Of a stretch of 64,000 nucleotides of DNA, positions 23,901 through 35,900 are shown in pieces (the first letter of the stretch is position 1; each line of letters begins with the position of its first letter). The notes below the pieces were generated by a model. That model was not told the DNA's origin, did no database searches, and saw only the letters and a list, made by a program, of their open reading frames with translations. The stretch is from Euptelea pleiosperma (taxonomy: Eukaryota > Streptophyta > Magnoliopsida > Ranunculales > Eupteleaceae), in NCBI GenBank assembly GCA_035048495.1, contig CM068546.1:38334674-38398673 (forward strand), in the 5' to 3' direction. The translations under genes and the position numbers were made by a program.

Positions 23901-26900
23901 CCAGTAATAAAAAAAGTACGTTTCCTTTACAGCTTGTGCACTCTGATGTTTGGGGACCCAATCCCACCACTTCTATCTTTGGTTTTTGCTACTTTGTGGT
24001 TTTTGTGGATGACTACAGCCGTTACACTTGGATCTACCTTATGAAATCAAAAAATGAGGTGCATATTATCTTTCAGACCTTCCATAAAATGGTGTGCAAT
24101 CAATTGGGCACCACCCTAAAAGTCCTACGCACTGACAATGGGGGGGAATACATGTACAGTGGCCTTGCCTCCTACTTTGAAGAGCATGGAATTCTTCATC
24201 AGACTTCATGTGCCGATACACCTCAACAAAATGGGACCGCTGAGCGAAAGCATCGCCAAGTCTCCCCTTTCACTCCTGTTTCCTTCCTGTCCTGTGTTCT
24301 CCATTCCACCTAAGGTCTTTGGTTGTGTTTGCTATGTTCACCCCCATCACAGGAAGGACAAGTTAGATCCGAAAGCCGTTCGATGTGTGTTCCTTAGGTA
24401 TTCGTCCACTCAGAAGGGATATCGGTGTTTCCATCCCTCTACCCGTCGTCGGTTTGTTTCTCTAGATGTTACATTTTTTGAGAGTCTTCCCTTCTTCTCA
24501 GTTGATCGGACTTCTCTTCAGGGGGAGCTTGGGAGTATTGACGAGAGTCCGATACCTCCACAGGGGGAGATTCCTCAACCAGTACCCCTTGATTTGCTTG
24601 ATGAGTCTCCTGTACCCTTGTCCTTATCTCCTACTGACACTGTGCCACAGGATCCGCAGTTGTAGACATATGCCAGACGACGTCAAAAAGAAAAACAGTC
24701 CACCATCCAAGCTCACTGCCAGGAAATCCAACTCGATCCAGGTAATCGTGTCCTCAGTGATCCTCATGATGATATGTCTGTTGCTCGTACTATCATTCTC
24801 ATAGACATTGATGTACCTATTGCTCATCGGAAGGGTGTTCGGAACTGTGTTACCAAAATCTCTCACTTTGTTTCCTATCAACAGCTCTCACCATCCTACA
24901 TGGCATTTGCTACTTCCCTATCCAGTGTCGCTCTGCCATCCGGTGTCTCAGATGCCCTCAGCCAGCCTTAGTGGAAAGCAGCCATGCTAGAGGAGATGAC
25001 AGCTCTAGAAAAGAATGGTACTTGGGATTTGGTTCCATTGCCTAGAGGAAAGAAACCCGTGGGGTGCAAGTGGGTATATACAGTGAAATACAAAGCAGAT
25101 GGAAGCATCGACAGGTACAAGGCCCGTCTCGTTGCAAAATGGTACACACAAACTTATGGGATTGACTACCAGGAGACGTTTGCTGCAGTGGCCAAGATGA
25201 ACTCAGTTCGAGTTCTGTTATCTCTCGCGGCAAACTTTTCTTGGCCCCTCCACCAGTTGGATGTCAAGAATGCCTTCTTCCATGGTGATCTAGAGGAAGA
25301 GGTCTACATGACAGGTCCTCCGGGGTTCAGTCCGACTGGGAGTAAGGAACTTGTATGCAGACTGAAGAAAGCCTTGTATGGGCTTAAACAGTTACCAAGG
25401 GCTTGGTTCGAGAGGTTCAGTTCCGCAGTCAAGAAGATTGGCTACTCGCAGAGTCAGGCGGACCACACTCTCTTCATTAAGAGAAGTCAAGGTCGTCTTA
25501 CTGCTCTTATTGTATATGTGGATGATATCGTGGTCACAGGAGATGACCCAGATGAGGTTTGTAGATTGAAAAAATACCTCGGCACAGAGTTCGAAATCAA
25601 GGATCTGGGAACCTTGAGATACTTTCTGGGCATTGAGGTTGCTAGGTCAAAGCAGGGTGTGTTTATCTCACAGAGAAATTATGTACTTGATCTCCTTCGA
25701 GAGTCAGGAAACTTGGGAGCTAAACCAGCCGATACGCCTATAGAGCAGCAACATCGGTTGAATCCTGTTGATGGGGATCCCATTGCTGATGCAGGCCAGT
25801 TCTAGAGACTTGTTGGGCGTCTCATCTACCTTTCGCTGACACGACCAGATATTGCATACGCAGTCAGTGTTATCAGTCAGTTCATGTATGCCCCTCGCTC
25901 TCCACATCTTGAGGCAGTACACCGAGTGTTACGCTATCTTAAGGGGGCTCCAGGGAAGGGTCTCCTGTTTAGAAAGAATGGACACCTGCGAGTTGAAGCT
26001 TATACAGACGCTGACTAGGCAGGTTCAGTCACTGACAGACGTTCCACATCAGAGTACTGCACGTATGTGGGAGGTAATCTGGTGTCTTGGCGCAGCAAGA
26101 AGCAACCAGTTGTCGCCCGCTCCAGTGCCGAAGCAGAGTACCGTTCTATGGCTCATGGTGTATGTGAGCTTCTATGGTTGAAGACTATGCTCAGTGAGCT
26201 CGGATATCCTATCAAAGGGTCTATGCAACTGTATTGTGACAATAAAGCAGCCATCAGCATTGCTCATAATCCAGTTCAACACGACAGGACAAAGCACATT
26301 GAGGTAGACCGTCACTTCATCAAAGAGAAACTTGGTCAGGGACTTATTTGCACACCGTATGTCCATACTATGATCAAGTTGCAGATGTGTTAACTAAATG
26401 TGTTACTAAAGGGGTCTTAGAGCACCTGTTATCCAAGCTGGGCATGATAGATATCTTCGCACCAGCTTGAGGGGGAGTGTTGTCAGGGACCTACTTGTAA
26501 TATCTTATATTCTACAGGGGGCCCTTGTAATATTGTAAAACTTCACTTAATATATATATTGGGTGAAATCGTGTAGGCTATTCTAAGCTCTACACGATTT
26601 CTTTTCTTCCCCCAATTCTCTTCTCCTCTCCTCTCTTCCATCTCTAACCCTAATCTCTTATTCTGGTTACGATCCAAGATTACAACAAAATGTTCATCGG
26701 CTCCTCTGAAAAAGGTGGTACTCATTCTAGTTTACTCAAAATGGATACGAAATTTGAGGTAAGCATTAGTCCAAAGATTAACACTAGATATAGATCGAAA
26801 GCATGAGAAAAATACAAGAAACTACCGGTATTGCACTAAAGATCAAAAAATGTCAAGGGAAAGTGTTTTAGCTAATATTGGGCATCATCCTAGCATATGC

Positions 26901-29900
26901 TTTTTCTAAGTCAATAAAAACCATGTGGAAATTCTACCCATTTTCTCTGAACTTCTCTATGATTTGTCTAAGTAAGAAGATTGCCTCAATGGTCGACCTT
27001 CTTGGCATAAATCTAAGTTGGTTTTCAGATCTCCTTGTCTTTTGCCATAATGTTTGCTCCATCACTTTTTCCCACAGTGTCATAGTATTGCTCGTAACTT
27101 TGATGCCATTGTAGTTTGTACAGCTTTGTATGTCTCCTTTGTTCATGTATATGGGCACTACAATATGGCTTCTCCATTCATCTGGCTTTTTTCTTGTTTT
27201 CAAGATATTGTTAAATATTGTAGTTAGGACAATCCCATTCTTCCCATGCATTTCCACACCTCTATTGGGATACCATCTGGTCCAAAGGCCCTACCTGTCT
27301 TCATCTTAGCTAAAGTTGCTTTCACCTCTGATACTCTAATTCTACGAAAGTATGTATGTTCTATACTCTCCTTAGTATTTCCATTTAGTTCTATGTCCAT
27401 TATGTTATCCTTATTTAATATTTATAGAAATAAGTCTTCCTCATTTTCTTAATTCTTTCATCTTTTACCAAGACTTTGTTGTTGTCGCCCTTCATGCATC
27501 TAACATAATCTATATCTCTAACATTTCTCTCTTGTTCGTGCAAGCTTGTAGACATATTTCTCACCCTCTCTTGTCCTAATTTATTATCTAGCCTATCGTA
27601 TGATTTACATTTGGCCTCCTTATATACATGGATACATACATTTATGTAGGATCACCATCTTACCAAGAATAAGGTAATCATAGTTTAGATTTTGCCTAAC
27701 ACCATCGTCCAAATGAAAGTATCCACTCTAGGAAGAATCAACTCTTTCCAGATTCTTTCAACTACATGTTTGTTTGGAGCAACTTATCAATGTGTCATAA
27801 AGGAGTGGATGTAGAATTCACCATTGGGGATCTGCTCACGAAGCACGAGAATTGTCCCCATCCATAGGACTATATACTTCGTCAAGGCTTTTGAGAAGGG
27901 TGACATACTCAATCTCCCTATCTAATAGTTCCTCCTAAAGACCAAACACAACACCACCTCTTCATTTTTCTTCAAAATAGTGATTCACTGTTAGCCCCTT
28001 AATTAGGACTAATCTATAAAGATGCAGTCATACATCACGAAGCTTACCAGCTCCACACAAATTGTCTTCTCGAAATATAATTCTATAACCATTTCCTACC
28101 TTGAAACAATTGGAAGATCTTCTAGGGTTAGGGTTTTTCACAAATAGAAGAAGAAGAAGAAGAGAAGAGAGAGAAGAGAGAAAGGAGATGTCATGTGCAG
28201 CTCACATGACTCCCAAAACCATTATTTATATAAAGGCCATTACAAAGACAAAAATACCCCTCACTATGAGGTATTTACAAGACTACCCTTTACATGTAGA
28301 ATACGTATAAAATACGTCTCCGATAACAGAAACTAGATCCCTTAACAAAGTCTTTGTAAGCATTAATCCTCTCCCAAACCCCAACGGCTAAGAAGATGTG
28401 ACATCCCGATTTCCCAATTTCTATTTTGCACCCCATATTTATGGACAATGACCCTTATCGAAAGAGCATTTTCTTTCTTGCTAAATCTTTGTAACCATAC
28501 TCAAGAGGTCCTTATTCACTAGTCTTAGCCGTCTTAATCTTAACCTTCCTTGCTTCCTAGGCTGGCACACCAGATTCCCCTTAACTAGATGGAACCTCGT
28601 CTTTGCTCTCCTGCCTTTGCACAAAAAAACTTTGAAGCTTATCCAATTTCTTAGCTATTGAAGCGGATCTTATAAGGGACATCTAGTACACCAGAAGACT
28701 TATAAATGTGCTTAATTTAAGTAATGATACCTCCAAAAGAAAGGTAGCTTTTGTACCAACATGCGGATTTCCTTTCTTTCTATCACTAGGTCCCAAATCA
28801 TCACCATCATCTACACTTTATCTCAGGTGTGTGGGGCCAGCAAATGTTCCTTTAAAATACCAGGTCCCAAATACTATTTAAAATAGAACATGGCCCAAAA
28901 GGAAGACCAAGACGGTAAATGCCTTCCACTTAAGCAACTCATAATTCTTTAAAATCTTAATTCTCAAAATTAGAAATCTTGTGTTTGGTAGTACCTAGAA
29001 ACTGTATAGAATTAAAACCTAATGATATTAAACCAGAGCAAGTAACAATTAAATGGTGCCGGTCAAACCCAATATCCGACCCGATCCACACCTGTTTTAA
29101 ATGGGTTTTGTGTTCTTGCATACGATTCAACTAGTGTTCGCGTGAGGTTTGGATCCTATGCTAATTGATTGGATCCTGGCTAGATTGTGTTCTTGGATCT
29201 GATCCCAATAATGCTATGTAAGCACTCTAAAAGATGGGATCTGATTAGGGCCTATTATAGGGTGGTTTAGATTTGAGATTCAACCTGATTTGAACCCGTA
29301 TTTCCAGGTTTCGATATTTAAGTTATGATCCAACTACAAAACGTGTTGGTTACAAATGTAAGTGGTATGATCTGAGTCAGGTTCGGGTCCTTGGTTAGGT
29401 AATTGGATCGAGTCGGATCTGGGGACTGGACCTTGGGTCCTTATATTTGTAGTGGATCCGACCAGTGTCCCCTCTGGATCAATGTTTGGATTCCGACCAT
29501 GTGTTATGGATCTGTGTCAGACTTGGGTCCATAGAGGGTCACAATATTCAAAGTATGATATGGATCCAGATCTACGTACATCCAACCCATTTCATGCCAT
29601 TGTTTTGACCCACATATGTGTTAGTGGTCGGGTCTATATCATGTAATGTGGATCATGTGATATGAATCTGGATTTGTAAAGTCATGTTTGGATTTGGATC
29701 TGACCCATGTCGATGGTCTTAATCCAATAATGAGGAAACTGGATTGTGAAACTCCAAGTTATACCCGCCCAGGTAAAACTTGTAAATTCCAGTTTTTCAT
29801 GGAATTGAATTTCTAATTCTCTGAAATTTGGTCACTCAAATGCCCAAATTGCAATTCCAGGAATTACAAATTCAATTCCCTGCTCAATTCCTAGTTCCAG

Positions 29901-32900
29901 AACAGGCCCTAAGGAGATTTTTTGTCAAGTCTCTTAAAAGCAATGAAGAGAGCTACTACTTAGGTTGGCTACCTTCTCTCACTCGCTGCTTTCATTGCTT
30001 ACTTTTATATTTTTGATCATGATTTAGGTCTTTAGAAATCATAACAGAATATTACCACAAAAATTATTAGTACTTGCCTTAGGAGTTAGGACCTTGTAGA
30101 TATGTAGTTGTCCTAGTACTTTTTTTTTTGATAAATGATGTAGTTGTCCTAGTACTTGAAATTGGTTACATTCTATCCCCTTATTTGGATTTGTTATATG
30201 ACATTTCAAGTAGACATTGTTTACCTTATTTTTTTATGAGCTTGCTGGGCATTAACATGCTGCCTCTCTTTTTATAACACATTTTTTTTTTCATTTGGGT
30301 GGTTGAATGTAGATTCTGTAAAGAAGTCCTTAGATTCTAATGTTTTACCTGTAGGTTCCCTGGAAAAGTCTAGGCAAAGAACCTGTGATTGTTCTTATTG
30401 ATCGCGTCTTTGTTCTTGCTCATCCTGCTCCTGATGGACGAACACTCAAGGTGGGGAGTTTAAATTGTTTTAGCTTGTTATGGAGGGATTTCACTTTAAT
30501 TACTAGTTATTAAATATTATATTCTTTCTGTTTCTTAATTATAAAAAATAAAAATAAAACATTCTGTTGGATTGAGTGTACCCTTTCCTATCATAACTCT
30601 GTGTAGGAGGAAGACAGGGAAAAACTTTTTGAAGCCAAACTTCAACAGATTGAGGTACAGATATTTCATCCACCTGGTTCATGTTTGTTTACATTTCAAA
30701 GCTCATCATATATGCTCGTGTCAACTATTTGTCTATATTAATCAGGAGAATCGGTCTCTCGAAATTTAATCATGTTTTTGGATTTTGTGATTCAATTATT
30801 TAATTAGGAAAATAAATTCCTCTCACACAAAAAGAATGAACTTCGATTTGCACCTTGAGATGTTCCCATGGGTTAAAATTCTAAATGTTGGATTTTTTTC
30901 CTTCATCCTATTACCTTAACTGGAGAAGACTTGTCAGCTTGAACATCTTGTTGCCTTGCCTTGTCATAATTAATGGCAACCCGAGAACTCTAATCCAGTT
31001 GAGATGGTCATCTATCAATGATGGTGCCTGAATATGTTGGAAGCAATGCTGTCAATTAGCTGCAGCTCCCGTTCTTGTGTGGCTTGATGCCAGGAATGTG
31101 GTGCATACTCTTTGTCACAACTTTTCCACTTCATATGGTTCAGAGGTTTTATTCCTTGCCAAAAGAAGCATGGATTATCTTGGGAGATGCTAAGCATGTT
31201 AAAGATTCAAATATGGGCAAATGGCATAACTTCTTATGTCAATAGAAAGGATAAACCATGTTCAAACTTATGGAGGTTCATCATAGAATTGTGTTGAAGC
31301 TACACATAAAATACTTACATATGCTTTCTAGATACAATATGACCCATAAATCCATCTTTTAATGAATCAAGGGAAGAATATGCAAGGGCCTCCGAAAAGA
31401 AAGAAAAAGCTAGTGGGAGGGCAGCTGCATTAGCCCGGGAAGAGAAAAACACCAGCTTCAGTTGATGTCACAATCTATGTTTTCGAAAAACATCACTAAA
31501 TCCACAAAGGAAACCCCTTGAGAATAATGATCCAATCCACAATAGTAGCTTTGATCTTCTCGATTACCACTTCTATGCATGGTTCAAAGGTGCAGGTTTC
31601 ATTTCGGTGGTTTCGGTTTGAAACCTATTGAAACCATAGCGACCATTTGCTCTGGTGAAACCTGGTTTTTGACGAAACCAACTGAAATGAATGTACTTTC
31701 ATCCTATAGCGAAATTGAAATGAAATGGGCGAAATGTTTTGGTTTCAGCTGGAACTTTGAACCATGCTTCTATGATACTAGTCATAAAAATGCGCTTGTT
31801 TCTCTCTTTCCAGACACAACCCCAAATTCAAAAGGTATCATCTTCCATTCTATCTTGCACCGATCTTAAGCTACGAGGATCTTCATTGAACCTCCCCACT
31901 AGGCATGACTTTAGGAACAGACTCCTCTCTTCTACACCTAGAAGATCAGGCACGAAGAAAGTACTTGAAGCTCTAGCTATACCCACCACACATGGTAACA
32001 CCTTCAACCTAGCTACATCTCTGTAACTCCTACTATCGGCGCACGGTGGACCCTTAGAGCCCATTGGATATTGACCTCCAGCACGTACATCTTGAATCTG
32101 AGCGGAGGTAAAAAACTTCCTCCTTCTAGAGTTACAAATCTAGAACCCTTTGGTGCTTGATGAAGGTGGGAAGATGTTCCGCTCAGGGCCCCACACTGAA
32201 AGCATCCATCGGACTTCATGCCACAACGCTGGACTTCATGCCAAAGAATAGAAAAGAATATAGAATATGCCTAATTACTCCACAACCTATCATATAAAAA
32301 CAAGGCTATGTAAAAACACTTCTAGATAATGACAAAATATTTTATGTGGCAATCTCGATATGCTCTGAAGATGGAGATTGTTTTACACTAATTGTTATTA
32401 AAAAAAATCAAAACCATGTTTCATCAATTCATCTTCAATTTAAACAATTTATTTCTCCTTAACTGATTCAATTGTCAAATTTTCAAATTGCATTTATGGA
32501 CATGCATTTCTTGTCATCAGTTTGTGGCTAGTGTTCTTGCAATCAATGGTGAAGAAGGCCTCAAATACGAGCTCCCAATCGAAGAAACCCTAGGATTCTG
32601 ATAGGAAAATGTACAACTCTAGAAAGAAGAAAACTCTCTTCTTTGAAAAGTTTTGTGCTGGAAAATCTGGTCTAAGGGCCAGCCATCCCTTTCTTCTTTT
32701 ATTCAAATCCCTTCTTGATTGCAAGATATTCCTTAGCAACTAGGAACCCTTCCCAAATAACTCCCTATATATCACTACAGATCCTTTCTCTAGTTTCCTA
32801 TTTAACCCAACAAAAAGATAGATATAAACAACTCTTATGGACCACATCGTCCATCTTAACTTAAGAACCTTACAAACCATTTATAAGACTTGGCCTATCT

Positions 32901-35900
32901 ATGGCCCACCGTATTAAAATGCATCGTCATCATTGATCTTGCTGTCAAACATAAACTCAGTCCAGCCACTTGAAAATAGCAATTGTCATGCATGTTCCTT
33001 GGTCTTTCATGCTTCATCCTCCTGCTATAGATTTTGATTGTTCATGGATGTTCTTTGGACAAGTAACACAGCCCAATCTCTTCCTCTTTTTGTGAGATCC
33101 GGTCATGATGATCGTTGTCACTATTCTTCTGTCGATCGTATTAGTTTTCTGAAGATAAAAAGGTTCATTCTTTGTGAAAGTACCTTTATTTTTAACGATT
33201 TGAAAGTGTCTTTCTGCTTACGAGGTTACATGGACATGGCTCACTTGTATGTATGCTATGGACCTGGTTTTTATTATTATTATTTTTTTTACATTTTTGC
33301 ACCATATAAAACTCGAAAGGATAATTATGGAGTTGTGCTACTGCTTACTGATCAACAGAAAAATTTGTGCTTAGTGTTGTGCTGTTTAAGAATTCAATGG
33401 TATTCAAAGTTTGTGCACAACAAGGAACTAAGTTGGGTGACATCCTGACTATACTTTGTTACCTGCTTGGTTTGACCAGGTTTAATTCCTTGATTTCTTT
33501 GTGCATGCAGGAGGCAGAATCAGCAACCCTTGAAGCTAAATCTAGATCTAAGTTGGGAAATGTATGGCTTTGCTATTTAACTTCCCTTCAGTTGGCATTA
33601 TAATTGAGCATTTCATAAATTATCTCATATATCATATACATTATTTTTGGGATATATCAAAGTTGTCTTGTTGTTTTAGTCCATTTTGGTTATCTTTTTT
33701 TTTTTTTTTTGATAAGTGTGTATATTTCATTAACAAGGGAAAAAGTGTATAAGTTTATTTTGGTTGTTATTAGATTGTTCGTGGTAATTCCTTGGGGCTC
33801 TCAATTGATGGTCTAATTCTTTTACAGCCACCTGGTGGAAATTCATGGTTGGGTTCTCTCATTGCTAATATCATTGGAAATCTCAAGATCTCCATTAGCA
33901 ATGTCCATATCAGATATGAGGATTCTGTCAGGTCCGTACGGACAGTTGTTTTATTGTACACACTAACTCTTGAGCTATGCTTTCTGCATCTTTGGATATA
34001 TGGTATTCTATTCTGTTTTGCGGTTCTATTTGCCATTATGCTTAATAGTTTTGATTGCATTTATATGTTTTACAGTAATCCTGGTCATCCGTTTTCTTCT
34101 GGAGTTACTTTAGCAAAGCTTGCTGCTGTTACTATGGATGAACAGGGCAATGAAACTTTTGATACCAGTGGTGCACTGGATATGCTGCGGAAGGTTGGTT
34201 TTCTTGTTTATAAAAACTCTACAACATTTCTGGTGATGGTTGAAGTGGTTTAAACACTTGATTTTCATATTTCCATTTTCCTCTTATTATTGAAAACAAG
34301 TTGTCTAATCTTGTCTTTATCACATCTGATCTTGCTAAAACAATCTGTTGAATGTATCCAATCGAGTGTTTCTTTTTGTAGAACGTAATGGTGATTGGGT
34401 CATGGATTAATCCTCTAGCTAATTCTGTTCTTAGCTAATCCCATCTACAATCTGGTGATCTCTGTTAAGGCTTTACTTTTTTTTTTTTTCTGGTCCAAGG
34501 CTTTTGAAGATTGTAAAGGTCTCTCTTTTGAGGACCTGGTTCTCAGATGGGATTCCATTATGCTGAGGGGCAGCTAATGGTGTGAGCCTGTGGCAGGTGG
34601 TCATCTCGACCCCCTTCCTGCCCCTTGTATTTTCTGGAAATCTCCTCTCAGAACCTCACTTTATGCTGTTTTGGCCTTCCCTTCACCCTTTTAGGCCCTT
34701 TGACTTGCACATTCCTCCTCTCTGGTACTATCATTGGTTTTATTGTACGCGACCAAACCATCTCAATCGACTTTCCCTCATTATGTCACTTATTGAGGGT
34801 ACTCCTATATTTTCACAAATGCGTTCATTTTTAATTTTGTCTTTCCTTGTCTTACCACACATCCATCTCAACATCCTCATCTCAACTATATTCATTTTAT
34901 GAACATGTTTCTTTATTGCCAACATTCGGCTCGATAAAGCATTGTTGGTCTTATTGCCGTCTTATAGAATTTTCCTTTTAGTTTGAATGCCACATGTCGA
35001 TCACATAGCACTTTGGAAGCACATCTCCACTTTAGCCGCCCTGCTCTAATTTTGTGGGCAACATCCTCTTCAATTCGTATATGGGCTTAGCTTTCCTTTC
35101 CACTATCACTTAGGTGCTTTTGGTGTATTGGTTTGGGTCTTAACATTTGGTTTCAGAGCCAACCTCACATTACATGTTTAAGTCACAGGAGGGGCGACCT
35201 GAGGAAAGGGCTATCTGGGGGATCGCTCAAAAAAGAGAAACTAGGGGTACTAGAAAAAAAATGCCAGCGGCTCGCTCACAAAATATGAGGAAAAAGGAAT
35301 ACCGGAGTGAAAGCCGCCTCAAAGTGGGCCACCATGGACATTGACCTTGGAAGCGTCGTGGAATGTTATGACGCAAACTGTATAAGGGCTTAGCTTTCTG
35401 TTCCACTATCATCTAGGTGCTTTTGGTGTATTGGTTTGGGTCTTAACATTGGTAATCACCTTCTGTTACATTGTGATGTAGCTAGGGAGGTTTGGTCTGT
35501 CTTTTTCTCGGAGTTTGGGAGGAATTGGGTGATGCCGGCTTCTCTAGAACTAAATTATTCATGATATTTTCTTAGGTTTGGTCTGCCAATTATTTACGAT
35601 ATGTTCTTAGGTTTTAGAAAAATGTCTAGAAAATTGTTAAATTAATAATATGGGTCCCGTTAATATAAGTAATTAACATTAATACCCCCGAATAAAAATT
35701 CAAGGTATTACATCTTGGTGAGGCAGACTTTAAATGAAAGCCTTCCTACAAGGATTTTAAATTTTCAAGGAAAACCTTGAAGGACCATTGGAGGTTGAAG
35801 GGGATTAATTAATTAATCAAGTTGATGGAAGGCAAGGGAGAGGGCCGTTAGGGACTTGCTACTGATATATCACATTACGGATTAGTAAGGGGTTGGACCC

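Larger units (their letters stand above)
21474..26687 (+). mobile_element. Copia 2, complete LTR retrotransposon, 5214 bp
   Basis: Same family as Copia 1, opposite orientation. LTRs 21474-21683 and 26478-26687 (210 bp each; I count 3 differences), TSD AAATG at 21469-21473 and 26688-26692. The PBS at 21684-21695 reads TGGTATTAGAGC, one mismatch to the usual motif. Polypurine tract TGAGGGGGAG at 26468-26477. Gag starts at 22209. Damage: stops at 22365, 22803, 24968, 25803 and near 26015, 1-bp frameshifts near 23512 and 26370, and a 122-bp deletion in integrase near 24257. Confidence 0.97.

Noticed and set aside
33038..33448. 136-codon open frame in intron 5
   Set aside because: AT-rich, no recognisable family, and lies between SHBY exons; likely chance.
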